Below, in pieces: positions 44,462-56,622 of a stretch of DNA of 64,000 nucleotides (position 1 is its first letter; each line of letters opens with the position of its first letter). Source of the DNA: Ottelia alismoides (Eukaryota; Streptophyta; Magnoliopsida; Alismatales; Hydrocharitaceae); NCBI GenBank assembly GCA_037367405.1, contig JAZKJV010000086.1:310001-374000 (forward strand), read 5' to 3'. Under the pieces are notes generated by a model. That model ran no database searches. It saw only the letters and a program-made list of their open reading frames with translations, and was not told where the DNA came from. Position numbers and translations under genes: made by a program.

Positions 44462-46746
44462 CTTCACCTCCAGTTGCCTCTTCCCGTACCTTTGTCCATT
44501 GTCTTCAACCCCAGTGACCTCCACCTTCCTCCTCGAGTGACAACGAGTGCGGGAGCATGTTGCAGCAAGCGATTGGAGGCTTTCGACCTAGGTCCAGCGA
44601 CCATCATCGTCGAGCTCCGTCCGCCGACGAAGCCTGAGCCTCTGGAGGTGTCGCTCAATCGAGGCAAGGACCCCAGGAGGACTAGGAACTCCATCCTAGA
44701 CGACTTCGATCACCAAGTACCTTCATTAGCCCCTAGACTTCCGTAGATTCCGATTTCGCGTTTTCCGACCATCGGACCGCCCAGCTCGTTCCGATCATCG
44801 ATACGTCCTTCCAACCCATCCAATCATCTCCATGCGTCTTCTCTCCACATTTTGCATCCATCCACTCCCCCTTGTTCGCCCCAGAACCAGGGTATCGGAT
44901 CTCCTCCGCCGTCGCTCGCCGGATACCTAGGCTCCGCCTCACCCACGCACCTCCTTCGCTCACTAACGGGTTGAGGCAGTTTGCCCTCGACCCCTCTTTC
45001 TTCCTGTGCAAGTTAGAAGGCTAAGGAGCCTCATCTGGAGGCCCGACCATCAGAGCACAGGTGCTCCAGCTCGTCCTTGTTGCCGTTTGCTCTCGATCCC
45101 ATCGAAGCATACCACTAGCTTCGGACGACCATCATCATTATTTTTCCCTATCCTCAGTTGGCACCGGAGGAGGTCCCGAGCGAACGTATTGGCCAGGAGA
45201 AGTTTGTCGATGACTTGTTTTTCCAAGACCTTCCTCCGTCGTTTGATCTTCCCCACGCGCCAGTTTTGTTCTCAACCATTCATCTGCCGGGAGGTCGTAG
45301 CTGTGCGATCCAGCTGAGGATTAGATCCAGAGCGTCCATCACCGAAGGGGTACACACGTCACGACCGTCAGATCTGAAGAGGACACCCCTCGACCGTTGG
45401 ATCTTAAATAAAAGGGTAAATATCACTTACGCCCTTCTGTTTTTGCATTTACGCTTTAGTCCTGTAATTAATAGGTTATTGTTGTTTTTAATTTGGAATA
45501 ATTGCACTGTGGACCTTAGACTTTTGAGTATTTGCATTTTAGTCCTCCAGTTGTGGTACACGTGCTTCGACACGAGAGTTTTTTTGGAAAATTGCATGTA
45601 CAGGGCTTGGGGGTTTATGAATGTTATGAAATGAAAGTTTAGTTTTAATATTTGCATTTATGCCCCTGGGAGTGTTGAATTCGAACATGTGCTGGATTTT
45701 GATGGGGAATTTTTATTGAGCCCCTATACTTTGTGCACATCTTTTATTTAAACCCCCTAGAACTTGTTTTTCTTTCATTTAGGTCCTTGTGTAATGTGCC
45801 TTCTTTTTTGGTTGAATAAAACATCAAATCAACTCCAAATCCACTTGAATTTGGATACGTGTCACCTGCCACTGTATACAAATTTTAACAATTTTTTTGG
45901 GACATTTTTGCTTTTGATTTTAAATTTTTAAAAATTCAAAAACCTTCATTTTTCAAATGTTTGAAATATAAAATCAACTAAAAATATTAAAAAACCCTCC
46001 AAAAAATTCTAAAAAACTTAGCTACTCTTTAGTTTTGTGCCTTCTTGCTTCAATCCAAATTTCATTTGATTTGGATTCATAAATCACCTAAAAATTGAAA
46101 ACCCCTTAAAACCTTATAAAAATCATTAAAAATACTAAACAATTCCAAAAAAGTGCAATTTCTTTTCCTGTAGTTTAGTTTTTACTTGTAGTTTCACATA
46201 AATTGTCTCCAAATTTTAATATCTATTTATATATTTTTAAATAGCATTTCAAATATGGTTGGCACAGTAGTCTTTATTTCCTTCCTTATTAAATTTTTAT
46301 AAATCAACAAAAAAATTTTTAAAATCTGAGAAAATTACCAAAATCACTTAAAAAATTATAAAACCCAAAAATACTTTTATTTCAATTTTTTGACTTTATT
46401 TGTGGTATTAAATAATTTGTTGAGTGTTCCATTTTAGGCTTGTTTTGTATTTTCATCATAATATAAAATCACAAAAAAATTAAAAATTATAAAATCCACC
46501 AAAAAATTTATTATTTTTATCTGATTTTTAGACTACTTCGTAGGCCTTTGGCCAACCTGTACTCCTTGTGTTCGACCCTGGACGCTATACTAGTTTAAAT
46601 AAATAGCGAGACTGTTATTCGGCTTTTTGATTGATTATTGATTTGGTGGTCTATTTTCCTTGATTGATCGATCTCTGAGATTCGGGTTGCAACGACCCTT
46701 GTTTTTATACCTTACTCGAATCTCGTGATTGATTTTTCGGTCATCA

Positions 46747-49131
46747 GTGACACCTCAGTACCGTCAGCTGGATCAACATCCTCAGTGGCATCAGCACCAC
46801 CGTCATCATCATCATCACGAGCGGCATCAACACCGCTCTCCTCCTCATCTAGTGATCCTGAATCCTCACGTGGTCATCGCTCAGATGAGGCGTCGCTGGC
46901 TGGCATCCTACCGCTCCTAGGTATAACAAAGTTAGCATAAACCGGTATGTAAAAATATCACAAGTGAATCACTAGGAGTGGTAACCTCTGTAAACTCTAA
47001 TTGCTCAGATTTCATCTTGAGGTTGTTCGGGTTTGTCTCAATCTTGGCAGGTATGGTGGCCTTCCCTCTCACTATATCTCTCATCTCCTATCTGAACTCA
47101 TCCATCTCCCATCTAAAGCTGGCCTGCTGTTCGGAGACAAGGCGGGCTAGATCGTTTAAGGCTGGGTTCTCATAGGCGGGCCCATGAGAACCTAATGGGC
47201 AGCCTCTCTAAAAATGATGTCGTTGCTATAGAGACTGTGAGGGGTACTGGGTATGATACTATTGAGGTTGTTGTTGCTGCCTCCAAGACTGTCCCTGCTG
47301 ATAGGGACAGGGACCATGCTGTTGGTAGGACTGTGGCTGCGAATGTAGCTGTGGCTACTGCTGTGGGAACTGGTGTTGTTGCTGCAGTTGTTGATTGTAC
47401 TAGCCACCGTAAACTGGAGGTTGTTGCTGGGAACTGGTACCTCCGGTCGACCAACAGAATCCGGGATGGTCTCGTCGGATCCAAGGCGGAGGTCGATCAT
47501 ATCAAATCCCGTTGACATCCTTTAATGGCCCCTGCTCGTAAGTGGGTGGGGGGAAAACTTCCAGGGGTTGATCCAACTGTTAGACCACCATCTAAGTGTC
47601 TTGAGATGGTGGTGGTTGGTAGTACTGTTGCGGCTGCTAGAACGATTCCGCTTGGTCATGGTGAACCGGTTTGGGCTGGCTGGAGTGCTGGGTCGAGCTG
47701 CTGCTGCCATGATCCACACTAGACCTGAGACAGGGCTGAGAAGCCATTTATGCCTCCTGGAGACACATGATCTGGGTCTTCAGGTCACTCAGTGTCTGTG
47801 CCATCTGATCTATCTGAGACATACCCTGGCACTGCTTCTTGTCAATCAACTCAATCTGGTCTAACTTCTCGCTGATAATCCTCATATCATTGGCCATCGA
47901 CTCTACCTGTGTTGCGGCTGCTGATGATGTAGATGGGACGACATCAACCCATGCTATCCTCTGATAGGACACGACCTATGGCTGGGGCTTCCCCTGAGTG
48001 TACAATCAGGTCTGAGACATCACCATGTAGTTCACTACCATCTCCTTGTAGATGGCCCAGATCTCATCCTCATCCTTGGAAAAATATGAACCCCCACAGG
48101 ATGAATTGACTAGCCCCTGTAGCTTCGGTGTAACCCGTAAAAGAAACTCTGGACGAGGTTGGGCTTGCATATATCATGATGGGTACACCAGTCTGTGAGC
48201 TCCCTGAATTTGTCCCATGCCTCGTGAAACTGCTCGTTGGGGAGCATGGAAAAGTTGTTGATCAGGGTCTTGGCTACATTGGTCCGGTCTAGTGGATAGT
48301 ACTTGTTCAAGTACTCGTTCCGGAGTTGTTCCCATGTAGTGACAAATCTCCCTAAGTGCTTCAGCCAGTTGGTTGCTCTGTCTATGAGGGAGAATGGGAA
48401 GGCCATCATCCGGATGGTATCCTCGTCCACAAGGTGGTCGTGGACAGTACTACATATCATCTCAAACTTCTGAAGATGGAGATGAGGCTCCTCTATGGCG
48501 AGTCCGTGGAAGCGGGGAAGAAGTTCAATGGTCTGAGGCAGGAACTTGAAATCTCCCGCAGTGGCCGACAACACTATCCAACTGTGGGTCAGAGTTGCAC
48601 CAGGGTTGTGCAACTCCCTCATCGGTTGTGTAGGTGTTGTTTGTTGTGAGGGCTCCTCGTGTTGTCCTCCCGCTGGAATCTCTGTTCCTCTGCCTCCACC
48701 GGCTCTGGGGTGATCTCTCTCGGCTCTCAACTGCTCCATCTCTCTGCATATATCCACCATGAAAGCCCCCTGGTCTCTAATCTGACGTTGCATGGTCTCT
48801 AGAGAGGCTAACATGGCATTGTTGATGGCACCTTGATCCAATACGTACGTTTGTGTCCCACTAGGTCCATCGGTGCGCTCCTCGCTGCTAGCCATGGTCT
48901 CTGCAAAGGTAAAAGACCCAAACTCAGGTGCTGATAAATCATCAATTGTATGTTGCGGTCTCTGCTCGTGCACCTCAGGACTTGTAGAAGGGTGGTCGAG
49001 GGGGAACAGGGTGGAGTCAAATTTGGGTTCGGAGAGCGGGTCTTGGCTCTCACGAACCAACCTAGATGAGCGGGCTGGAGTGCTCAAAAGCGGTGCAGCT
49101 AGAGGCTGCCTAGGGATCTCATGCCCATCAT
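46747..49131 (-). pseudogene. gag: Decayed gag of Athila-C
   Basis: Tandem ATG at 49131/49128 matches the A start, but a frameshift follows almost at once. The main open part (48110-about 49100) carries the gag core with LLPRFHGL, EEPHLHLQ, MAFPFSL and NEQFHEAWDKFREL, and includes the Arg codon that is TGA in A. A second frameshift near 48130 leads to fragments 47748-47972 and 47192-47518 that match the A regions with DQMAQTLSDLKTQ-like sequence and the Gln-rich stretch. Ends in the linker, interrupted by B. Confidence 0.85.
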
Positions 49132-50445
49132 CTTGATGTAGCGAGTAAGGCGGATGAGATCTGGAAACACACAAGATCAGAAAGCAAACCCCTAATTCAC
49201 CTACTCACCCAGAGCTGATGAACGTAAAGGCTCGATCTTTTATCTTGTCAATTCTATTAGGTGATAAAATAGTCTTTTAGAGTGATTAAGCAAGCTAATA
49301 AGAACCCAATGCTCCTAATAGACTGTCCTGTATAAAAGGTCGGTAGTCTACCAAGAGTTCGGGTATGGCTCTATCCTAGTGTGTGGGTCACACTCTCGCT
49401 CATCCAAACCATACAATGAGGGTGTTATTCTCCCAAGATGAATTTTTAAATGAGGTGTCTTTTAAGATTAAGTGAGATTAGTAGTCCCATTTTTATAGTT
49501 TTTCTTTTTTAGATGTTTTCAAGCAAACAGTGCCTAACGAATTTTTCGGTTCTCCTAGTAATTTTAAGTTCAAAAATAGGGGGATAAAGCGAAAAATTCG
49601 ATGCGTGATCAAACACGATGATGCATGCAAAAGTAAGAAATGCATACCTGACTCCAGCTCTCTACATGCAGGGTGATTCGCACATAAAATAAAGACTGAA
49701 ATTAAACTACCTATATGATGCAAGAAGAAATCGACCTTAAACGAAGCAATTTCTACATGATAAGCACAATAGCTAGCTAATCAGACTAAGTCTGGAGTCC
49801 AATCGTGGGAACCACTCGGTGCCCGTCACAATGGGTCATGCACGCGTTGTATGTGGTTCCTCACAGCACGTGGAATTGAGCTTAATTACACTAACTTTTT
49901 CTTTGGAGTTAATTAATCAAGTCCAATTATCGATCTATACGAGCAGGCAGATAATTAGGGTTAGGCCTTAATTAATTACATCACAGTCACAAAAAATCCT
50001 AAGTCCAAGGGCCAAAATACTTCAAAAATCAGATAGACAATAAATAAATCGGTGGGAAAACAAAACCGGTGAAAAACCTGCAGTGAGGTCCCTCGAGCAC
50101 ACTAGTGCTAGGCAAAATAGACCCCGAAGCAATCACCAAGTCTGAGAGCGTCTGTCATGTATTATTACAATAATAATACAAAAATAAGTCTAAGCTAAGC
50201 TAACTACACTATACAACTCCCCACACTTCTACTCCGACTCTCTCATGCTTTCTTGCGGCTTAATGCAGAAACAAGTCGCCTCCAAGTCATGTGGGTGCCT
50301 CGGCTCTACGAAGATCGCCGCCCTCACTCGTCGGGCCCTCACAAGAAAGTCGGAACAAAATTGTGTCAGACCATAGTTATTTAAAAATATATAAGAAATA
50401 ATAAGCAAGAAATCACATAACAAGAAATTGACTACTAAGTCATGC
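49132..50445 (-). other. Untranslated leader of Athila-C
   Basis: Non-coding, colinear with the A leader. No ORF is supported. Confidence 0.7.
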
Positions 50446-50465
50446 TCCTCGGCAACGGGCACCAT
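50446..50465 (-). promoter_or_regulatory. Decayed tRNA-Asp primer-binding site of Athila-C
   Basis: Coding-sense TGGTGCCCGTTGCCGAGGAG. Resembles the A site with an extra base and two changes. Placed just inside the 5' LTR. Confidence 0.75.
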
Positions 50466-52719
50466 TCTGATGAGGCTGAAAACTCCAAGCGACTAAGCGT
50501 AAATAGTGTCGACGGTCATTGCGACCTCAACCATCCTGATCGAACTCAATCAAGAAGAAAGAAGACCACCAAAGTACAAAATCAATCAATCAAGCAAATG
50601 TAGCGGTCTCGTTATTTATTTTTACCTAGTATAGCTACCAGGGTCGAACACAAGGAGCACGGAATGCGCAAGCTACGAAATAGTCAGGAATCTGGGAAAT
50701 AAAGAATTTGGTGGATTTTATATTTTTCAAATTTCTAATATTAAGAAAAAGGCTAAATGGGTTCAAAAAGTCACAAACACACATATATATAAAGAAAAAA
50801 AAACCCAGAAAATTCAAATAAAAATATTTTGAGTTTTTAAAATATTCAAGTGTCTCTGTTAATTTTCTTGAATTTTTCTGATTTTTCATTGATTTTCTAA
50901 AAATTAAATAAGGTTAAAAATGCTAAATTGTGTATAGCTGGAATCTAAAGACAAAGTTAAAAATACTTAAATGCCTATAAAATTCGAGCAGCAATTTTAT
51001 GAAGAACTACAAGTAAAAATGTAACAAAAATGAAGAAAACACCATTTTTATTTTTTAAAGAATTTTTACTGATTTTTATAAGATTTTTAGTCTTTTTTAA
51101 TTTTATGATTTTTATAAATGGAAATGAGGTTAAACTTGGATTGAATTGAAAACATGTTAAAACAAGCCAACGGGAATTTTTTTTGAATTTTTCAAGGGAT
51201 TTTAATATTTTTAGTGAATTTTTAAAGGTAACAGTATTTGGTTTTGTGTTTTTTGAATTTTTAAAAGGAATAAATGAAAACAAAAATTCAACCAAAATTC
51301 ATAGAAATTCCTACACCATGGAAGGAGCCTTGTATCAAAATCTCGTGATTTTTTGGACAATATTTTGCTATTTATTCAATTAAAATCAAAGGCATGGCAT
51401 ACAAGGACCTAAAATGCAATGAAAACATATTCTAGGGACTAAATAATAACATGCTGAAAAGTATAGGATCCTATCTGCAAATTTTCCACAAATTCTAGCA
51501 CATGTCCAATATCAGCACGCACAGGGGTGTAAGTACAAATAATAAAACTATCCCTTCAAAACATAACAGAACATAAATCTAGGGTACTACATGCAATTAT
51601 CCCACAAATACATGTGACGAAGCATGTGCTCCCACATAAGAAGTACTAGAAAGTAAATACGAAAAATCGCAAGGGCACAGGTGTAAAAAGTCTTACTATA
51701 TACCTTTTATTTTAGAGACTAATCAATAAAAGCAAATAACTGCAAGGATGGTGGAGCGCGTGGGGGGGGGAGAGGTGGCGCGCTCTGAATGGATGAAGAT
51801 GTGCAGCTCTGGTGCGTGCGGTTGGCAAATCCATCGGTGTAGTTAGATGTCAGATCTAACGGTCTGACATGTGCAGGCTTTGGACGGCTGTGATGCAATC
51901 TGACGGAGGAGAGTAATCTAACGACATGGAGAGGTGTTGGATGAACTCCGCCAGGGCGTAGTTCACTAGAGCACCGGCGGTGATCTGGCATTCCAATGAA
52001 TGATCGGACGATGGCGAATGACTCGTGAGGCTCCTCCGCGCCAGGTGCATCAATCGGATGGGCTTGCCTCTGATCGGATCTCGTGGAAGGTGGTTGGACC
52101 TGGACGAGCTCCAGCGAAGCGGGCGAAGGTGATCTGGGGCGTATCCACGCACGCGAAGACCTGTAAAGTAAAGCTCTAACTCGGAGCAAGGCACCGGCCA
52201 AGGTTATTTGATCTAAAACAATGGGAAGCGTTGGTGGATGGAGGTGGGGGGTTTCCGGTGAGTGATGGTGGAAACCCATGGCTTATTCTTGGCAATCCAA
52301 GCCAAACCTATGATGATCAGGTTGCGCAAGAAGGTGGGTGATGAGTCAGTGTGTCGATCGAAGCGGCTAAGAGTGGTTGGCGAAGCTCCGACCAGCTGGT
52401 CGGAGCAGGCGGAGGTGCGGCGGCATGAAGATAAAATATCGAGCTAGATAATGGAGATAGGATCGAAATGGAGTCTACCTGAGGGTCCAAGTTGAATCCT
52501 AAGCTCCAAGAGGTGATGTCAAAGGTGGTCGTCGCCTCATCCTCACTGTGGAAGGTGGGGGAGGCTCGTCGCGACGGAACTCCGGCCATGAAGCTCGAGC
52601 ATAGAAGCTGTCATCTCTGATCACCAAGACCCAACTGATTGTTGTCACCAAGGGGAGTGGTTCTAGGGTACCAGGGAAGCGTGTGGCACGAGCTACCATC
52701 CTGGGAATGAGGATGAAGA

Positions 52720-52726
52720 TTTTATA
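52720..52726 (-). promoter_or_regulatory. TATA box of Athila-C LTR
   Basis: TATAAAA on the minus strand. Confidence 0.55.
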
Positions 52727-52933
52727 GACGGTCCCAGGTGGCTGAGAGAATCGGGCGGGGGTGCGCAATCCAAAGTCGATCCGTGAATACCTAGGAATCC
52801 ACGAGGATCGCTGATCCACTGAGGAGACACAGACGACGGAATCAGGTCAAGAGGAAGCAGGGTTCGATCGAGAAAAATGGTAGAAATGGATGCATGAACC
52901 AGATCCGCGGAGGAGAAGGTCCGGGAGGGGCAG

Positions 52934-52965
52934 TTGACCGGGGTCAACATCCCTCCTCGACCAAT
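52934..52965 (-). promoter_or_regulatory. Paired W-box and CCAAT box of Athila-C LTR
   Basis: TTGACCGGGGTCAA (52934-52947), identical to A, plus CCAAT at 52961. No intact G-box. Confidence 0.55.
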
Positions 52966-53811
52966 CAGAAAAAAGCTTGGTCAAAAATATTTGAAAAATA
53001 AGTTAAAAATCGAAGATGATTTTATTTTAAAAAATTTTCAACATGAAAAATATTTATTATTATTCAAACTATTTTTTGTGATTTTTAGTTATTTTTATGA
53101 AAAAATAAATAATGGTATATACAATATGTTACACTATGTACAAGTATAAAATACTTATGTAATTTGTATTTTTATTTTATTTTTTATTTTTGTATAAATA
53201 CCCCAATTTTATATTTTATTTATTTACAACATGTTATTTGGAGTATAAAAATTTTAATTTTTTTATTAGTTATATACAAGTGTAAAATAAATAGGTATAT
53301 GACATTTATCTACATGTACTATGTACAAGGTGATATAGAGAGAAATTTATTTTTAATTTTATTTTTCCAATTTTTTTATTTTATTTTTAGAAATATATAC
53401 AAGGGGATAAGAATAACTTTTTATTTCTATTTTTGTAAAATAAAATCATGATAAAATATATACACACACATGGGAGGGAGTATGTACAAGGTACAGTGGC
53501 CCTATCTCTCTCTACTTATTTTATTTGGTGATCAGGTCCATTTTGGACCCTCTCTTAGGTTCAGGTCACTCAATATTTATTCTAAATATTTCCCTCTTTT
53601 TTCTTTTATTCTTTATTATTTTATTTTTGCACAAATACATGCTAATTATGGAATATTAACAAATGCATGCTTATTGGTAACTTATTGTATTTACAAATAT
53701 ATACATGATGTTTTGCCAAGATATTTTGCTAAAATAAAACAATAAAGAGTAATGAATGGGGATTCATCATATATCCTTTCACCCGATTTTCCTGTTGTGT
53801 ACAGTCTGTTG

Positions 53812-53989
53812 TACTTAGGATTACTTGATCCTAAGTATAGGGGGATCACCGAGATCTAATTATTCTATTCTTTTATTGCTCATTGTAGTACAGTATTCCT
53901 TTTCACTTCCCTATACTATGCACGAGTTATGTCTTCTTCATCCCTCTTTGATCATCCTAGGGACATCGTTCGAGCTAAGTATGGGGGTG
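53812..53989 (+). repeat. Polypurine-like hairpins H2 and H1 of Athila-E
   Basis: H2: TACTTAGGAT 53812-53821 / ATCCTAAGTA 53828-53837, then AGGGGG after TAT. H1: arms 53911-53933 / 53962-53984, then GGGTG. H3 and H4 would lie on the far side of C. Confidence 0.75.
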
Positions 53990-55557
53990 TCGTATATGTT
54001 ACATATATACTTTAGCCATAATTCGTACCTTGTGTGAGTGTGTTAATAAACAAAAATGATTAAATCCCATGACCTAAAAATCATAAAATTTTAAAATTTT
54101 GCTTGTACATAAAACCCTTTCTTGCACATACATAGCTATTTAAAAAAATTATTTCTGTACAGATGTTTGTAAAAATGTTTTCCTTGCAAAATGTTTGTAA
54201 ATATTTTTGTATAAAAGTACAAAAATTTTGTAAAATGTTTGAAAAATAAAAGTTTTCAAAAATTCTTGTGTAAATGTTTGTAAATAGTTTGCAAAAAAAA
54301 TTTATTCGTGCATACATTCAAACAACTTCAAAAATTTTGCACATTTTCAAAAACATTGCTTAAAAGATCTTTGTAAATGCTTATACATTATTCTGAATCA
54401 TATTTGACATTTAAACTAGATGGGATTAAATTGGAAAATGGGGCTTGGTTAAGACCTTAATCCACCTAATTCTAAGACGAACCTCATAGGATTTGGGGTT
54501 AAGACTTTTCAGGTTCATTGGTTACTTAATTCTTTGAGTCCACTAGGCTATGTTCACATGTCATCTTGATGAGCCAAAGTAGAACATTTAACAACGCACA
54601 CATGACTCTCACAAATAATGTCTTTACTTGCACAAACACCTTACACATAGCTCTCTACGGATGAGGTGGTGAGGAGGTAGTTTCCTTTGGCTTGGTGTAG
54701 CATACGAAGGTAGTACTTCTAGGAAGAACCTCTCGTCTCCCTTTAGGGATGGAAGTGTGCTTCAACTTGGTCTGATGGTGCTGAGGTATGAAGACAAGAG
54801 TTGTGGGTTGAAATAGTGCTTCAAAAGAGGGATAGTCTATTGGCACATGAAGAAAAAGACCTTATGTATATATGTTCCACCATGAAGATATGTTGTACAT
54901 ACACACTTCGAAAAAAATATAAATAATGTGAAAAAGAAAGAAAAACTCCAAAAAAGTGGCGGGTTAGATAGAAAATAAAATACCTGTCGAAGTGCATATA
55001 ACCAAATGAAGCAGAGCTTATGTTACACCTTCTCATCTCATGAAGGTTGCAGCGGGAGACTTAGCTACGCTGGTTTGGATCCCAGGGATACATGGCTACA
55101 CTGGTCATAGTCCATTCTCTTCTTTCCCCTCTTCTTGAGCCGGTTGAACTTGAACTTAGAAGGGAATACCCCGCTCCTCGAGGAAAGAGCAGCTAGACTA
55201 TGGCATTAGAGTTTTCTTGTTGAGGGGGGTTGTTTCTTTGTCATTTCTGAGGTAGGGAGCTACATATCACTTACACAGTACAAGAAAAGATTCATGTTCA
55301 TTAGAACTTGTATATGTAGACTTGTTCTGATCTGGATTATTGAGGAGTCATGATAATAGATTGGTGCAACTTAGAGTCTATTGAGTCTTAAACCCAGGTC
55401 CAAATAAGGTTCCGACAATCTAATAATCCAAAGGCCTAACTGAGCTCCATACTTCAATTTAATGAAAACAAGTTTAATAATCAACCTTGATTCTCCTTCT
55501 TTTTTCTCTCTTTTTACTTCTTTTTCAAATAATTGTTTGTTAAGGGACTAGAAAAAG
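53990..55557 (+). other. Conserved non-coding 3' module of Athila-E
   Basis: Colinear with B 41854-43416. Contains the AT-rich TTTGTAAA tract (54115-54390), the 47-nt block (about 54804-54850) and two direct copies of GCTACRCTGGT (55063, 55094). No ORF is supported. Confidence 0.7.
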
Positions 55558-55571
55558 TAAAGTATATGGGG
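55558..55571 (+). promoter_or_regulatory. Polypurine tract of Athila-E
   Basis: AAAGTATATGGGG directly before TGATGG. Confidence 0.75.
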
Positions 55572-56377
55572 TGATGGATCTCTGATTCTCACTCTTTATT
55601 GTTTTATTTTAGCTATCTATCTCGACAAAGCATCATGTAAATAGGTGTAAATACAATGAGTTAGCATTTGGCATGCATATGTTAACATTGTGTATTTAGC
55701 ATATATTTGTGCAAAAATAAAAGAATAATGTAAAAGAAAAACAAAGCAGGCATTTAGTTAAATACAGAGTCACTTGAACCCCAATAGAAGGTTTATCCTT
55801 GACCTGGTCGTCTAGCAAAATAAGTAGAGAGAGATAGGATCTACTCTATATAGTACATATTACTTATGTCTATAAATAAGTATTTTAGATAAAATAAAAA
55901 TAAAATATTCTTTCTACATCCGTGTATATAGTCTTAAAAATAAAACAAAAATCAAATAAAAATCAAATAAAAATCAAAAAAGTAAAATAAAAACAGGAAT
56001 AAAATCCTTCCTACTTGTACAAAATACTTGTGTATAGATAACATCCCCTATTTATCTTAAAATTGTACATAACTCACAAAAATAAAATAAAAATTATTTT
56101 ATAATCCAAAAACAATGTCGTAAAAAAATATAAAATGGGAGTATTTGTGCAAAATAACATAATAAAAAATAATTGTACAAAGTACATTGGTATATTATAT
56201 ATGTATATAATACATTCTATTGTATAGAAATTAATTTATTTTTCATACAATAACTAAAAATAACAGAAAAATAGTTTGAAAAATAATAAATATTTTTTAT
56301 TTTATACACTTTTTGTTTTAAAGCCAATTAATATTTCTTATTGATTTTGTGAATACTTCATAAAATTGGATTTTCTA

Positions 56378-56410
56378 ATTGGTCCAGCTCAGACGTTGAC
56401 TCCCGGTCAA
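56378..56410 (+). promoter_or_regulatory. CCAAT (reverse) and paired W-box of Athila-E LTR
   Basis: ATTGG at 56378-56382 and TTGACTCCCGGTCAA at 56396-56410, about 205 bp before TATATAA at 56616-56622. Confidence 0.5.
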
Positions 56411-56615
56411 TGTGTCCCACCTCCCGGGTCAGACACGGATTGTGTTCGCAAAACCCATTTCTCCATTTTCTCCTGGCCACGCTTGAGCTCTTTTTACCTC
56501 AAAACTTGGACCCGATAATCCTCGTACATACATCATCTTTGCGGGTCCTTTGGATGATCCGAATCACTCTCGGCTTTCACACTTTTCATCGATCCTTATA
56601 GACCCTCGAGCTCCC

Positions 56616-56622
56616 TATATAA
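56616..56622 (+). promoter_or_regulatory. TATA box of Athila-E LTR
   Basis: TATATAA, followed by a pyrimidine-rich stretch as in B. Confidence 0.55.

Larger units (their letters stand above)
26482..46746 (+). mobile_element. Athila-B: decayed Athila-type element, host of Copia-1 and Copia-2
   Basis: Plus-strand element whose 5' LTR and gag lie left of the window, on the far side of Copia-1. Visible: gag-pol remains 26482-30740, hairpins H4-H2 30872-31080, Copia-2 inserted at 31130-41755, hairpin H1 41778-41853, non-coding 3' module, polypurine tract 43417-43431 and 3' LTR 43432-46746. It ends directly against C's gag-protease linker, so B was inserted into C. Confidence 0.85.
43432..46746 (+). 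repeat. 3' LTR of Athila-B (3315 bp)
   Basis: Starts TGATGAATCC and ends GGTCATCA. Same three-zone make-up as A: AT-rich, GC-rich (44220-45400), AT-rich. ATTGG 44214-44218, paired W-box 44233-44247, TATAAAA 44455-44461. A run of 16 C lies at 44250-44265. The conserved U5 phrase GGTCGCAACGACC of A appears as GGTTGCAACGACC near 46686. ORFs in the GC zone are not called. Confidence 0.9.
46747..53769 (-). mobile_element. Athila-C: 5' part of an Athila-type element, host of Athila-B
   Basis: Minus-strand element cut at 46747 by B's LTR. Visible: gag-protease linker and gag (46747-49131), leader, a decayed tRNA-Asp primer-binding site and the 5' LTR 50468-53769. Its protease-to-integrase part and 3' LTR must lie left of the window. 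Right flank TATAT (53770-53774) is the expected target copy. It is inserted into the 3' hairpin region of E. Confidence 0.85.
50468..53769 (-). repeat. 5' LTR of Athila-C (3302 bp)
   Basis: Starts TGATGAGGCTG and ends GGATTCATCA. Minus-strand TATAAAA at 52720-52726; paired W-box 52934-52947 and CCAAT 52961-52965 about 210-240 bp upstream. GC-rich zone 51730-52960 with ORFs that are not called. Confidence 0.88.

Noticed and set aside
51719..52279. 186-codon ORF in the C LTR
   Set aside because: Pro/Ser/His-rich, in the GC-rich LTR zone, no match in A or B LTRs.
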